Assembly: GCF_016900045.1 (NCBI RefSeq)
Contig: NZ_JACSNP010000006.1
Span: 62,001-126,000 of the forward strand
DNA from: Fusobacterium mortiferum
GTDB taxonomy: Bacteria; Fusobacteriota; Fusobacteriia; Fusobacteriales; Fusobacteriaceae
Length of the DNA: 64,000 nucleotides
Reading direction: 5' to 3'
The position numbers and the translations under genes were made by a program. Shown piece after piece: positions 34,809 to 43,812 of this stretch (positions are counted from its first letter, which is position 1; the number at the start of each line of letters is the position of its first letter). Below the pieces are notes generated by a model. The model saw nothing but the letters and a program-made list of their open reading frames with translations. It was not told the DNA's origin and ran no database searches.

Positions 34809-36425
34809 ATGAAAAAATTTATAATTTTATTTATGATAATTCATATTTTTTCATATGCTAACTATCTCATTAGTAATAGTGAGATAGTTCTTTTTTATGA
34901 TAAGAATTATAATAGTGTTCATTATATTAGAGGAGATATTTTCCAAGGAATAGATGTATCGAGAATAGAGGGAAAATTGATAATAGATGGAAAGAAAGTA
35001 ATAGCTATTAATCAGTATTTAGAAAGTGTAACTCAAGTTTATCAAACAAATATTTTGAAGTTAAACTATAATATTGAAGGAAAATATTTAAGTATTAAGA
35101 TAGTTCCATCGATGTTGGAAAAGGATAAATTGTATTTTATAGTTGAATTTGTGAATTTTATAAATAGTAACAAAAAAGTGGATTTTGCTTTTAAAATAGC
35201 TCCACAATATGATAATAAATATGTAGAGTATAATGAAAATAAAGATTCATATAGTTATGATAAATTTTATTTTAAATCTGAAAACTATAAAGGAAGTACT
35301 TATATAGCAAGAGATAGTGTTATGGAAGATCTAACTCTCGAAAAAGTTGATCAAAAAAGTAAAAAGTATCAAGATGATAATTTATACTATATAATTGAAG
35401 ATATTGATTATAAGAAGCCAATAGAGTTTGCCATAAAATTTTATAAAGATTTTGATAGAAAAGAGCTAAGAGAAGGAAGTGAAGTTCTAGCTCAAGAAAT
35501 TGAATATTGGGATAAAGTAAATAGTAGTATAAAATTTTTAGATAGGAGAAGAGGATTTTTTAATCAATTAAAAAATTTAGAGATTATGACTTCTAGAATA
35601 ATTATTCCGAATCAAATCTCTTATAATGTTAGTAAAGAAAGTCTAAATACAAAGGTAAAACTATATTATTTATCAAGTATATATGATAAAAATTTTAATC
35701 CAAATAAATTTTTAGAAGATTTATATAGTAAAAAAAGTGAAAACCAAGAGGTTGTTTATTATACATTTCTATTTAAATATTTAAATAGAAGTGGAAATTA
35801 CTTGGCTGAGAATATACTAAATGAGAAAGTTATGCCAGATATTTTAAAAATATTAGGATATTTAAAAGAGGATAATGAAGAGATACTTAATATCAGAGAT
35901 AATATTAATAACTACTATTGGTATTATGAGTTGATAAAAAGTATAGAGGATAGACCAGAGTTTGCTAATAATAGAGAGCTTATACTTGAAAAGAAGAAGG
36001 TACTGTTAGAATATATAAATAAATACTATGTAAGAGAAGATGGATTAAAGATAAGAAAAGATTCAGAAGATAGTTATTATAAAAATATAAAGTTTATAGA
36101 TTTTTTACCAAAAGATGAGCAATTAAAATTATTAAAAGCTGATTATAAAAAATATTACAATAGACTTTATGGTATTTTAAAAGGTAAAGATGAAAAAAGA
36201 ATAGATTTATCATATAATTTAAACTTTATAATTAAGCTGTACCAAAATGAAGAGAGAGAGTTAGCAGATATTCTTTTTGCAAACTTAGAGAATTATATAA
36301 AGAGAAATGAATATTATTTAATACCAGAGGTATATCCAGATAGAGCTAATCCAGCAGGAATATATGGAGAGTCATTGTATCTTTATTTTGTTGCTACAGA
36401 GTATAAGGAGAGATATGGAAATTAA
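34809..36425 (+). CDS. exported protein of unknown function after mreB
   Basis: A 538-residue protein with a signal peptide (KKFIILFMIIHIFSYA, cleavage around residue 18), so it is periplasmic or surface-bound. The N-terminal 230 residues look beta-rich, with many Tyr, Asp and Lys; the C-terminal 300 residues look helical, ending RANPAGIYGESLYLYF. An (alpha/alpha) toroid such as in glycosidases is imaginable but no catalytic motif was recognised. ATG at 34809 is chosen for GAAAGAGGG upstream. It lies in the mreB operon and overlaps scpB by 11 bp. Confidence 0.75.
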   Translation: MKKFIILFMIIHIFSYANYLISNSEIVLFYDKNYNSVHYIRGDIFQGIDVSRIEGKLIIDGKKVIAINQYLESVTQVYQTNILKLNYNIEGKYLSIKIVPSMLEKDKLYFIVEFVNFINSNKKVDFAFKIAPQYDNKYVEYNENKDSYSYDKFYFKSENYKGSTYIARDSVMEDLTLEKVDQKSKKYQDDNLYYIIEDIDYKKPIEFAIKFYKDFDRKELREGSEVLAQEIEYWDKVNSSIKFLDRRRGFFNQLKNLEIMTSRIIIPNQISYNVSKESLNTKVKLYYLSSIYDKNFNPNKFLEDLYSKKSENQEVVYYTFLFKYLNRSGNYLAENILNEKVMPDILKILGYLKEDNEEILNIRDNINNYYWYYELIKSIEDRPEFANNRELILEKKKVLLEYINKYYVREDGLKIRKDSEDSYYKNIKFIDFLPKDEQLKLLKADYKKYYNRLYGILKGKDEKRIDLSYNLNFIIKLYQNEERELADILFANLENYIKRNEYYLIPEVYPDRANPAGIYGESLYLYFVATEYKERYGN

Positions 36426-36942
36426 AAATAGGATAGAAGCAATTTTACTTTTAGGTGGAGATGAGATAAAGATAAGAGAACTTTGCAAATTTTTCTCTCT
36501 TTCACTTGAAGAGATGTTAGAAATTTTAGATGAGTTGAAAGAGGATAGGAGAGATACTGGAATAAATATAGAGATAAGTGGAGAGGTGGTAAGTCTAGCT
36601 ACCAATCCTATATGTGGTGAAGTTATAAATAGCTTTTTTGAACAGGAAACAAAGCCTAAAAAGCTTTCTGGAGCAGCGTTAGAAACACTTTCTATAATAG
36701 CTTATCGTCAGCCTATTACAAAGGGAGAGATAGAAGCTATAAGAGGGGTATCAGCAGATAGAATTATTCAGAATATGGAAGAGAAAAAATTTGTAAGAGT
36801 TTGTGGGAAAAAAGAAACAATAGGTAGACCAAATTTATATGAGGTAACAGATAAATTTTTAAGTTACATAGGAATAAAGAACATAGAGGAGCTACCTAAC
36901 TATTTTGAGGTAAAAGGAAGTTGTGAAGATGGAAGAGATTAG
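36415..36942 (+). CDS. scpB: segregation and condensation protein B
   Basis: A 175-residue subunit of the SMC-ScpAB condensin, needed for chromosome organisation. It has two winged-helix domains, and the GAALETLSIIAYRQPITKGE and IEAIRGVSADRII segments are diagnostic, followed by IGRPNLYEVTDKFL. ATG at 36415, inside the end of the preceding gene, has AAGGAG at 36405-36410. It overlaps the pseudouridine synthase gene by 14 bp. scpA is not in the window. Confidence 0.93.
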   Translation: MEIKNRIEAILLLGGDEIKIRELCKFFSLSLEEMLEILDELKEDRRDTGINIEISGEVVSLATNPICGEVINSFFEQETKPKKLSGAALETLSIIAYRQPITKGEIEAIRGVSADRIIQNMEEKKFVRVCGKKETIGRPNLYEVTDKFLSYIGIKNIEELPNYFEVKGSCEDGRD

Positions 36943-37639
36943 GATAAATAAGTACCTAGCTTCTTTAGGTGTAGGTTCAAGAAGAGAGATAGATAAACTT
37001 ATAGAAGAGGGTAAGATAAAGGTAAATGGAGTAGTAATCAGTGCTGGGGTAAAGGTAACTGATGAAGATACGATAGAGGTAAAAGGAAAAAAAATCTCAA
37101 AGGGATTGGAGAAAAAAGTTTATTATATGCTAAATAAGCCACTTGAAGTATTGAGTTCTGCAAAGGATGATAGAGGAAGAAAAACAGTGGTTGATTTAAT
37201 AAAATGTAAGGAGAGAATATTTCCTATAGGAAGGTTGGATTATAATACTACTGGATTGATTTTACTTACAAATGATGGTGAACTTTTCAATAGAGTAATA
37301 CATCCACGTTCTGAAGTATATAAGGAGTATTATGTTAAAGTACTTGGAGAGATAAAGGATAGCTCTATAAAAAAATTAGAAGATGGAGTAGAGTTAGAAG
37401 ATGGTGTTACTTTACCAGCCTATGTAAAACTTATTTCTAGAGAAAAAGGGAAAAGTGAGCTGTTAGTATCTATTAGAGAGGGAAGAAATAGACAGGTAAG
37501 AAGAATGCTAGAGGCAGTAAATACCCCAGTGCTTGTATTAAGACGTGAAAGAATAGGAAAGTTATCCCTAGGAAAATTAAGAGTTGGAGAGTATAGAGAG
37601 CTTACAGAGAGTGAGATAAAATACTTATACTCATTATAA
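36929..37639 (+). CDS. RNA pseudouridine synthase, RsuA/RluB family
   Basis: A 236-residue enzyme that isomerises uridine in rRNA. An S4 RNA-binding domain fills residues 1-60 (RINKYLASLGVGSRREIDKL). The catalytic motif is GRLDYNTTGLILLTNDG with the conserved Asp, followed by EGRNRQVRRMLEAV. The RluB-like position next to scpB is common in bacteria. ATG at 36929 gives better spacing from AAGGAAG than the GTG at 36923. It overlaps scpB by 14 bp and is the last gene of the unit beginning near 32.5 kb. Confidence 0.92.
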   Translation: MEEIRINKYLASLGVGSRREIDKLIEEGKIKVNGVVISAGVKVTDEDTIEVKGKKISKGLEKKVYYMLNKPLEVLSSAKDDRGRKTVVDLIKCKERIFPIGRLDYNTTGLILLTNDGELFNRVIHPRSEVYKEYYVKVLGEIKDSSIKKLEDGVELEDGVTLPAYVKLISREKGKSELLVSIREGRNRQVRRMLEAVNTPVLVLRRERIGKLSLGKLRVGEYRELTESEIKYLYSL

Positions 37640-37644
37640 AAATA

Positions 37645-37673
37645 TTAGTAAAAGTCAAAAAATATGATATAAT
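37645..37673 (+). promoter_or_regulatory. promoter of gatCAB
   Basis: TTAGTA at 37645-37650 (weak -35), 17-bp spacer, TATAAT at 37668-37673 with TGA before it. An extended -10 promoter, 34 bp before gatC. Confidence 0.55.
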
Positions 37674-37706
37674 TAGATGAAATATTGAATAGTAAGGAGG
37701 AAAAAG

Positions 37707-37997
37707 ATGGCATTAACAAGAGAAGAGGTTTTAAATGTAGCTAAACTTGCTAGATTAAAATTTCAACCTGAAGAGATTGAAAAATTCCAAGTGGAATTAA
37801 ATGATATTCTAGGGTATATAGATATGTTAAATGAAGTAGAAACTGATGAGGTATCAGCTTTATCACAAGTAAACTCTCATGTAAATAATTTAAGAGAAGA
37901 TGTGGTAAGAGAGTCATTAACTGTGGAAGAAGCATTAAGAAACGCTCCAGATGGAGAAGATGGTGCTATCATAGTTCCAAAAGTTGTAGGAGAATAG
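37707..37997 (+). CDS. gatC: Asp-tRNA(Asn)/Glu-tRNA(Gln) amidotransferase subunit C
   Basis: A 96-residue small subunit that wraps around GatA and stabilises it. It shows the normal LTREEVLNVAKLARLKF start and the RPD-like region replaced here by NNLREDVVRESL before the APDGEDGAIIVPKVV end. AAGGAGG precedes the ATG. First gene of gatCAB, 28 bases before gatA. Confidence 0.95.
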   Translation: MALTREEVLNVAKLARLKFQPEEIEKFQVELNDILGYIDMLNEVETDEVSALSQVNSHVNNLREDVVRESLTVEEALRNAPDGEDGAIIVPKVVGE

Positions 37998-38025
37998 AAA
38001 AAATATTAAGGAGGAATTTTTCTAT

Positions 38026-39483
38026 ATGAAAAACTTATATAAATTAACTGCCTCTGAAATAAGAGAAAAAATCTTAAATAAAGAGGTTAAAGTAGAAGAG
38101 TTAGTAAAAGAAACTTTTGAAAGAATAGAGAGTGTAGAAAAAAAAGTAGGAAGTTTTGTACATCTGAGAAAAGAGAAAGCTTTAGAAGAAGCTAGAGTTT
38201 TAGATGAGAAGATAGCTAGAGGGGAAAAAGTAGGAGCATTAGCTGGAGTTCCAGTAGCTATAAAGGATAATATGGTATCAAAGGGAGATATCACAACTGC
38301 TTGTTCTAAAATATTAGGAAACTATGAAGGAATTTATGATGCAACTGCTGTTAAAAAATTAAAAGATGCAGATGCTATAATTATTGGAATAACTAATATG
38401 GATGAGTTTGCAATGGGAAGTACAACTAAAACTTCAGTTCATCATCTAACTAAAAACCCTTGGGATAGCGAGAGAGTTCCAGGAGGAAGTAGTGGAGGAG
38501 CAGCAGCTTCAATTGGGGCTCAAGAGGTATATATCTCTCTTGGTTCAGATACAGGAGGAAGTATTAGACAGCCAGCTTCATTCTGTGGAATAGTAGGATT
38601 AAAGCCTACATATGGTAGAGTATCAAGATATGGACTTATAGCCTTTGCTTCATCTCTTGACCAAATAGGGCCAATGGCAAAATCAGTAGAAGATATAGCT
38701 CTAACTATGAATGTAATATCTGGAGCAGATGATTATGATGCAACTGTTGTAGATTGTGAAGTACCAGATTATACAGAGTTTTTAAATAAAGATATAAAAG
38801 GAATGAGAATTGGAGTACCTAAAGAGTATTTCATAGATGGTATAAATCCAGAAGTTAGAAAAGTTATGGATGAATCATTAGAGAAGTTCAGAGAGTTAGG
38901 TGCTGAGATAGTAGAGATATCTTTACCACATACAAAGTATGCTGTACCTACTTACTATGTAATAGCTCCAGCAGAAGCAAGTTCAAACCTTGCTAGATTT
39001 GATGGAGTAAGATATGGGTATAGAAGTGAAAATATTCAAAATATCAATGACCTATATGTAAACTCAAGAAGTGAAGGATTTGGAGATGAAGTAAAGAGAA
39101 GAATAATGATAGGAACTTATGTTTTAAGTGCAGGTTTCTATGATGCTTACTTCAAAAAAGCTCAAAAAGTAAGAGCGAAGATAAAAGAGGATTTTGATAG
39201 AGCTTTTGAAAGTGTGGATGTAATATTTACTCCAGTATCTCCAAGTACAGCATTTAGATTAGATGATAAAAAGACTCCAATAGAACTATATCTAGAGGAT
39301 ATATTTACAATTTCAGCTAACCTTGCTGGTATACCTGGAATCTCAATTCCAGCAGGAAAAGCTCAAGGATTACCAGTAGGAATACAACTACTTGGAAAAC
39401 CTTTTGGAGAGGGAGATTTAATTAAAGCTGGTTCAGCTTTTGAAAAAGTAAGAGGAGAATGGGAACTTCCTGAATTAGACTAG
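38026..39483 (+). CDS. gatA: Asp-tRNA(Asn)/Glu-tRNA(Gln) amidotransferase subunit A
   Basis: The 485-residue glutaminase subunit, releasing ammonia from glutamine for transamidation of Glu-tRNA(Gln) and/or Asp-tRNA(Asn). It has the amidase Ser-cisSer-Lys triad: Lys in VAIKDNMV, the cis-Ser in GGSSGGAAASIGA, and the nucleophile Ser in GSDTGGSIRQPASFCG. AAGGAGG precedes the start. Its presence implies that the organism may lack glutaminyl-tRNA synthetase, but that gene's absence cannot be judged here. Confidence 0.97.
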   Translation: MKNLYKLTASEIREKILNKEVKVEELVKETFERIESVEKKVGSFVHLRKEKALEEARVLDEKIARGEKVGALAGVPVAIKDNMVSKGDITTACSKILGNYEGIYDATAVKKLKDADAIIIGITNMDEFAMGSTTKTSVHHLTKNPWDSERVPGGSSGGAAASIGAQEVYISLGSDTGGSIRQPASFCGIVGLKPTYGRVSRYGLIAFASSLDQIGPMAKSVEDIALTMNVISGADDYDATVVDCEVPDYTEFLNKDIKGMRIGVPKEYFIDGINPEVRKVMDESLEKFRELGAEIVEISLPHTKYAVPTYYVIAPAEASSNLARFDGVRYGYRSENIQNINDLYVNSRSEGFGDEVKRRIMIGTYVLSAGFYDAYFKKAQKVRAKIKEDFDRAFESVDVIFTPVSPSTAFRLDDKKTPIELYLEDIFTISANLAGIPGISIPAGKAQGLPVGIQLLGKPFGEGDLIKAGSAFEKVRGEWELPELD

Positions 39484-39501
39484 GAGAAAAGGAGAAAAGA
39501 T

Positions 39502-40944
39502 ATGAGAGAATGGGAATCAGTAATTGGGCTTGAGGTCCACCTACAATTAAAAACTGGAACAAAGGTTTGGTGTGGTTGTAGTGCAGACTATGATAATGCT
39601 GAAGCAAATACACATACTTGTCCTATCTGTTTAGGACACCCAGGAGCACTACCAAAATTAAATAAAAAAGTAGTAGAGTATGCAGTAAAAGCTGGACTTG
39701 CTCTTAACTGTAAAATAAATAATGAAAGTAGCTTTGATAGAAAAAACTATTTCTATCCAGATACTCCAAAGAACTATCAAATTACTCAATTTGATAACTC
39801 TTATGCTGGAAAAGGGCACCTAGAGTTTAAATTAAACTCTGGAAGAATGGTAAAAGTAGGAATTACAAAACTACAAATAGAGGAAGATGCTGCTAAATCA
39901 ATACATGCTGAGCATGAGTCACTTATAAATTTCAACAGAGCATCTATTCCATTAATAGAGATAATATCAGAGCCTGATATGAGAAGTTCTGAAGAGGCTT
40001 ATGAATACCTGAATACTTTAAAAAGTGTAATTAAATACACTGGTATTAGTGATGTATCAATGGAATTAGGGTCTTTAAGATGTGATGCTAATATTTCTGT
40101 GATGGAGAAGGGGTCAAAAGTATACGGAACAAGAGTGGAAGTAAAAAACCTAAACTCATTTAAAGCTGTAGCTAGAGCGATTGATTATGAGATAAGTAGA
40201 CAGATAGAAACTATTGAAAATGGTGGAAAAATAGACCAAGAAACAAGACTTTGGGACGAAGAAACTCAAACTACTAGAGTTATGAGAAGTAAAGAGGAAG
40301 CTATGGACTATAGATATTTCCCAGAGCCAGACCTATTAAAGCTTGTAATTACAGATGAAGAGATAGAGGCTATTAGACAAACTATGCCAGAATCAAAAAT
40401 TGAAAAGCTTACTAGATTTGTAAGTGAATATAGCTTACCAGAGTATGATGCTAATATATTGTGTGAAGATATAGAGTTGGCAGATTATTTTGAAAAGGTA
40501 GCTAAAACTTCAGGAAATGGTAAGCTAAGTGCCAACTGGATAATGACAGATGTCATGAGAGTATTGAAAGATAAAAATATTACTATTGAAGAGTTTTCAA
40601 TATCAGCTGAACACTTAGGAGAGATAATATCACTTATAGAAAAAGGAACTATCTCAACTAAGATAGCTAAAGAACTATTTGAGATAAAACTCTCTGATGA
40701 TAGAACTCCTGAAGAGATTGTAAAAGAGAAAGGAATGGTACAAGTAGCTGATACTGGAGCTATAGAAGCTATGGTTGATGAGGTAATAGCTAATAATCCT
40801 AAGATGGTAGAGGATTATAGAAATTCTGATGAAGGTAGAAAACCAAGAGTTATAAAAGGACTTATTGGACAGGTGATGAAGCTTTCTAAAGGAAAAGCTA
40901 ATCCTACCTTAGTTACTGAAATAATGACAAATAAGTTATCTTAA
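39502..40944 (+). CDS. gatB: Asp-tRNA(Asn)/Glu-tRNA(Gln) amidotransferase subunit B
   Basis: The 480-residue kinase/transamidase subunit. It contains SVIGLEVHLQLKT at the start, the zinc ligands in CGCSAD and CPICLGHPG, DRKNYFYPDTPKNYQI, the TRVEVKNLNSFK motif, and the C-terminal helical tail domain that reads tRNA. AGGAGAAAAGGAG supports the ATG at 39502, 18 bases after gatA. The operon ends at a hairpin near 40970. Confidence 0.97.
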   Translation: MREWESVIGLEVHLQLKTGTKVWCGCSADYDNAEANTHTCPICLGHPGALPKLNKKVVEYAVKAGLALNCKINNESSFDRKNYFYPDTPKNYQITQFDNSYAGKGHLEFKLNSGRMVKVGITKLQIEEDAAKSIHAEHESLINFNRASIPLIEIISEPDMRSSEEAYEYLNTLKSVIKYTGISDVSMELGSLRCDANISVMEKGSKVYGTRVEVKNLNSFKAVARAIDYEISRQIETIENGGKIDQETRLWDEETQTTRVMRSKEEAMDYRYFPEPDLLKLVITDEEIEAIRQTMPESKIEKLTRFVSEYSLPEYDANILCEDIELADYFEKVAKTSGNGKLSANWIMTDVMRVLKDKNITIEEFSISAEHLGEIISLIEKGTISTKIAKELFEIKLSDDRTPEEIVKEKGMVQVADTGAIEAMVDEVIANNPKMVEDYRNSDEGRKPRVIKGLIGQVMKLSKGKANPTLVTEIMTNKLS

Positions 40945-40969
40945 TTGAAATAAAAAATTTTTTATGGTA

Positions 40970-41010
40970 AGGGTTGTTGTATTTAAAAAGTTACGACAGC
41001 CTTTTATTTT
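40970..41010 (+). terminator. terminator after gatCAB
   Basis: GGTTGTTGTA at 40972-40981 pairs with TACGACAGCC at 40992-41001 (two G-T wobbles), followed by TTTTATTTT. Confidence 0.75.
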
Positions 41011-41061
41011 AATTGATAAATTATAAAAAAATAATAAAAAAAATAGTTTTTTTTGATAAAA

Positions 41062-41113
41062 TATAGTAAAATAATCGTATAAGTTTTTTTATAGTTCAAA
41101 GTGTATAAAAAAA
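41062..41113 (+). promoter_or_regulatory. leader element A, upstream of the flavodoxin gene
   Basis: This 52-bp stretch aligns without gaps to 43813-43864 with 46 identities. It contains a -10-like TAAAAT at 41067-41072 and an inverted repeat: TTTTTTTATA at 41084-41093 and TATAAAAAAA at 41104-41113 around a ten-base loop. The repeat lies where transcription should start or in the 5' leader. Confidence 0.65.
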
Positions 41114-41150
41114 TTGAGAATTAAATAAATAGAGAAGGGGTAAAATGTAA

Positions 41151-41774
41151 ATGAAAAAAATTTTAAAGTTTTTACTAATGTTTGTGGTGATTATAGGGAT
41201 AAAAAGTCCTATTTTTGCTGAAGAGAAACCTCTGGTAGTTTATTTTAGCTACTATGAAAATTCAGAATTACCACAAGGAGTGGATGTTTCAGCTTCGGCT
41301 AGTATTCAGGTATGGAATGATAAAAATACGGGGAATACTGGATTTCTTGCAAATATGATTGCTGAGAAAGTAGATGGTCATCTTCAACCAATCCTTGTAG
41401 CTAATAAATATCCAGTTGATTATAGGGAAGCAACTCATAGAGGAAGAACAGAGCAAATGAGAAAAATTCGTCCTAGACTTGTAAATGAGATTGAAAATTT
41501 TAGCCATTATGATACTATTTATTTAGGATTTCCAATTTGGTGGCGTACAATGCCAATGGCTGTTTTTGTTTTTTTTGATAGTTATAATTTTTCTGGAAAA
41601 ACAATAGTTCCTTTTATGACTAATGGTGGATTAGGACATTTAGATATTGTGGCTACGATAAAATCTCTTGAGCCAGAAGCAAAAGTATTTGATGGGATAA
41701 ATATTAGTGGAAGAGAGGTAACTACTGCAGAAGAGGCAGTTACCCAAATGATTAAAGAGGTTATGGGAAAATAA
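41151..41774 (+). CDS. exported flavodoxin-family protein
   Basis: A 207-residue protein with a signal peptide (hydrophobic LKFLLMFVVIIGI, cleavage after IFAE-like site near residue 24) followed by a flavodoxin-like fold: LVVYFSYYENSELPQ, the aromatic FMN-edge segment GFPIWWRTMPMAVFVFFDSY, and VPFMTNGGLGHLD. It is closest to the long flavodoxins often annotated flavodoxin_4. Export of a flavodoxin suggests a periplasmic or membrane-associated electron carrier or quinone reductase; the acceptor is unknown. An ATG-stop dipeptide (ATGTAA) precedes the start. Single gene with its own terminator. Confidence 0.78.
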   Translation: MKKILKFLLMFVVIIGIKSPIFAEEKPLVVYFSYYENSELPQGVDVSASASIQVWNDKNTGNTGFLANMIAEKVDGHLQPILVANKYPVDYREATHRGRTEQMRKIRPRLVNEIENFSHYDTIYLGFPIWWRTMPMAVFVFFDSYNFSGKTIVPFMTNGGLGHLDIVATIKSLEPEAKVFDGINISGREVTTAEEAVTQMIKEVMGK

Positions 41775-41907
41775 TATGTAATTTTCAGCTCAGTTAAAAG
41801 AAAACTAAGAATTGTTCCGTATTTTAAGAAATAGATTAGTTAGAGATTTTAAATCTAAAAATTTTTTGAGTTAATATCTAAATAAGTTATCATATATGAG
41901 TTGGAAA

Positions 41908-41960
41908 AATAAAAACTAGTAGGAAGTAGCTTTATAACTACTTTTTACTAGTTTTTTATT
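41908..41960 (+). terminator. terminator downstream of the flavodoxin gene
   Basis: AAAAACTAGTA at 41911-41921 pairs with TACTAGTTTTT at 41946-41956, with GAAGTAG/CTACTTTT inner pairing, then TTTATTTT. It is 130 bases past the stop; nothing coding was seen between 41775 and 41907. Confidence 0.8.
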
Positions 41961-42042
41961 TTATTTAAGTCAAACTACTATAATAAGTATATTAGGTTCT
42001 TTGTCAAATGGTGTTGGTAAAAAATAAATAAATTTTATATGG

Positions 42043-42063
42043 CTCCAGTGGGTTACACTGGAG
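42043..42063 (-). terminator. hairpin directly after the transposase stop
   Basis: CTCCAGTG at 42043-42050 and CACTGGAG at 42056-42063 are perfect 8-base arms lying just behind the TAA of the transposase remnant on the minus strand. Confidence 0.55.
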
Positions 42064-42556
42064 TTATTTAGTTACCAATAATTTATTAGCTATTAAAATT
42101 CTTGCTCTGAAGTGATAAAAACTTTTATAACCATAAGCACTTCTTTTTAATGTCTTTATTTTTCTATTGATTCCTTCTATTAATCCATTATTATAGTTAT
42201 AATTTAAACTATTTTCAATATACTCTAAATATTTTTTAAATGTTTTTAATGAAGTTTTCATCAAAACATAAAGCTTCTGGTAAAAAATATTTGCTAGGTA
42301 AATGCTCTTTGAAAAAAGAGTTAATAATTCGATTGACTGTATTAGAGGAAACGTTAAAATTAGAAGCAATATCTTTTTCAGAAATATTTTTCTGTAATTC
42401 AAGAGTAATAGCTAATTTAATATCATTAGAAATACAGCAAAATTTATTAACAAAAGTAGTTTCTGCGATGAAAGACTTAGAGCAATTTTTACGAAGTAAA
42501 GAAATATTTTTATCTTTAATATTTAAAAGATTTATGATAGAATGTATTTGAGACAA
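42064..42556 (-). pseudogene. ISL3-family transposase remnant
   Basis: The minus strand encodes the N-terminal part (from TTG at 42556; a Cys-rich start, then an HTH region NISEKDIASNFNVSSNTVNR, ending LPEALCFDEN at 42236) and, in another frame, a C-terminal part ending GLIEGINRKIKTLKR..AYGYKSFYHFR.. and TAA at 42064. In ISL3 transposases some 250 residues of DDE catalytic domain separate these parts; here they meet at about 42250 with a frame change. This is an internal deletion plus frameshift. AAGGAGG precedes the TTG start. Confidence 0.75.
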
Positions 42557-42620
42557 GTAAATGACCTCCTTAGATTAGTGTGTGGTAACTTTAATTTTAG
42601 TAGAAAAATTTACTTGTCTC
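42550..42620 (-). repeat. inverted repeat that can mask the transposase start codon
   Basis: GAGACAAGTAAAT at 42550-42562 and its exact complement at 42608-42620 (13 bp). On the minus-strand transcript the second arm contains the TTG start of the transposase, so pairing would hide it. Confidence 0.6.
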
Positions 42621-42785
42621 ACTATTTTTTTTGGTAAAAAGTAAAAAAGGTGTTAATACCTAAATATCTATAGGTACCAACACCAAAAATTATACACCCA
42701 TTATTTTTTTATAAAACTTGATTACTGTTAATATAAAAATTAAATACTTATTTTAAAATATTATAGTAATTGATTAACTTTGGAT

Positions 42786-42832
42786 AAAAAAAGGTTATTA
42801 TAAACTAATAAAAAATATTAATTTATAATAAG
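42786..42832 (-). terminator. terminator of nagB
   Basis: TTATTATAAA at 42794-42803 and TTTATAATAA at 42821-42830 are perfect arms; on the minus strand they are followed by CCTTTTTTT. The rest of 42700-42785 is AT-rich without visible features. Confidence 0.7.
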
Positions 42833-42870
42833 CAAAAATTTAGGAAAAAGTTCTTTTATTTTTTTAATAA

Positions 42871-43689
42871 TTATTTATAAAGTTGATTAATTAATTTTAT
42901 AGAATTTAAATTATTCTTTTCAATATCTTTAAAATATCTATATGTAGAAACTTTAAGCTCTCCACAAGCACTTTCATCAGCAACAATAATCCCTTTTTTA
43001 TGAAGTTGTAAAGCTGATACGGTACACATATGATTTACTCCTTCTTCAATAGCTTTATGTAGTGCTAAAGCTTTATTAGCTGAGTCAACCATTATTAATA
43101 CTTCTTCAGAATCAAGTACAGTTTGAACACCAACTGTTAGAGCTTCTTTAGGAACTTTATTAATATCATTTTCAAAAAATCTAGAGTTTGCAATAATTGT
43201 TTCAGTTGTTAATTCCTTAACTCTTGTTCTTGAGCTTAAAGATGATCCAGGCTCATTAAAAGCTAAATGACCATCCGATCCTATACCACCAACAAAAAGT
43301 TTTATACCACCAAATTTTTTTATTTTATCTTCATAATTTTTACATTCTTCGACTAAGTCTTCAGCTAATCCATTGAGAATATTTATATTTTCCTTTTTTA
43401 TATCTACATGATTAAAAAAGTTTTCAAACATATATGTATAATAACTTTGTGAATCATTTTCTCCTAACCCAACGTATTCATCCATATTAAATGTAATTAC
43501 ATTTTTAAAAGATAGAACTCCATCTTTATAAAATTGAATTAATCTTTTATACATATCTGTTGGCGTACTTCCAGTAGGTAAACCTAGAACAAATGGTTTT
43601 TCTTCAGTAGGTTCAAATTCTAATATTTTTTTTGCAACATAATAAGCTGCCCAATCTCCAATTTTTCCTTCAGGAATAATAACTCTCAT
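42871..43689 (-). CDS. nagB: glucosamine-6-phosphate deaminase
   Basis: Converts glucosamine-6-phosphate to fructose-6-phosphate and ammonia, feeding amino sugars into glycolysis. The 272-residue protein has [13 protein letters not shown] near residue 39, the catalytic [32 protein letters not shown] (Asp, His and Glu of the active site), and [19 protein letters not shown]. The length is normal for the hexameric type. AGGAGG precedes the ATG at 43689. It is transcribed away from the mannitol operon. Confidence 0.95.
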   Translation of the reverse strand: MRVIIPEGKIGDWAAYYVAKKILEFEPTEEKPFVLGLPTGSTPTDMYKRLIQFYKDGVLSFKNVITFNMDEYVGLGENDSQSYYTYMFENFFNHVDIKKENINILNGLAEDLVEECKNYEDKIKKFGGIKLFVGGIGSDGHLAFNEPGSSLSSRTRVKELTTETIIANSRFFENDINKVPKEALTVGVQTVLDSEEVLIMVDSANKALALHKAIEEGVNHMCTVSALQLHKKGIIVADESACGELKVSTYRYFKDIEKNNLNSIKLINQLYK

Positions 43690-43812
43690 AGATACCTCCT
43701 AGATAAATTTGAATTATAATATATTGATATATTACAATTTATGAAACAAAAATTCAAAGTTAAAATATTTCAAATTTAATTGAAATAAATAATTTGATTT
43801 TTTTTATAAAAG

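Larger units (their letters stand above)
41995..42699. mobile_element. internally deleted ISL3-type insertion sequence
   Basis: A 705-bp remnant. The ends 41995-42019 and 42675-42699 are imperfect inverted repeats sharing TGGTGTTGGTA at their inner part. Inside is an interrupted transposase on the minus strand. A full ISL3 element would be near 1.3-1.5 kb. No clear 8-bp target duplication was found, only ATTA on both sides. The transposase lacks its catalytic core, so it could move only in trans. Confidence 0.65.

Noticed and set aside
36364-36414. Longer N-terminus for ScpB
   Set aside because: It would lie inside the end of the preceding gene, lacks family similarity and would skip the AAGGAG site that serves the ATG at 36415.
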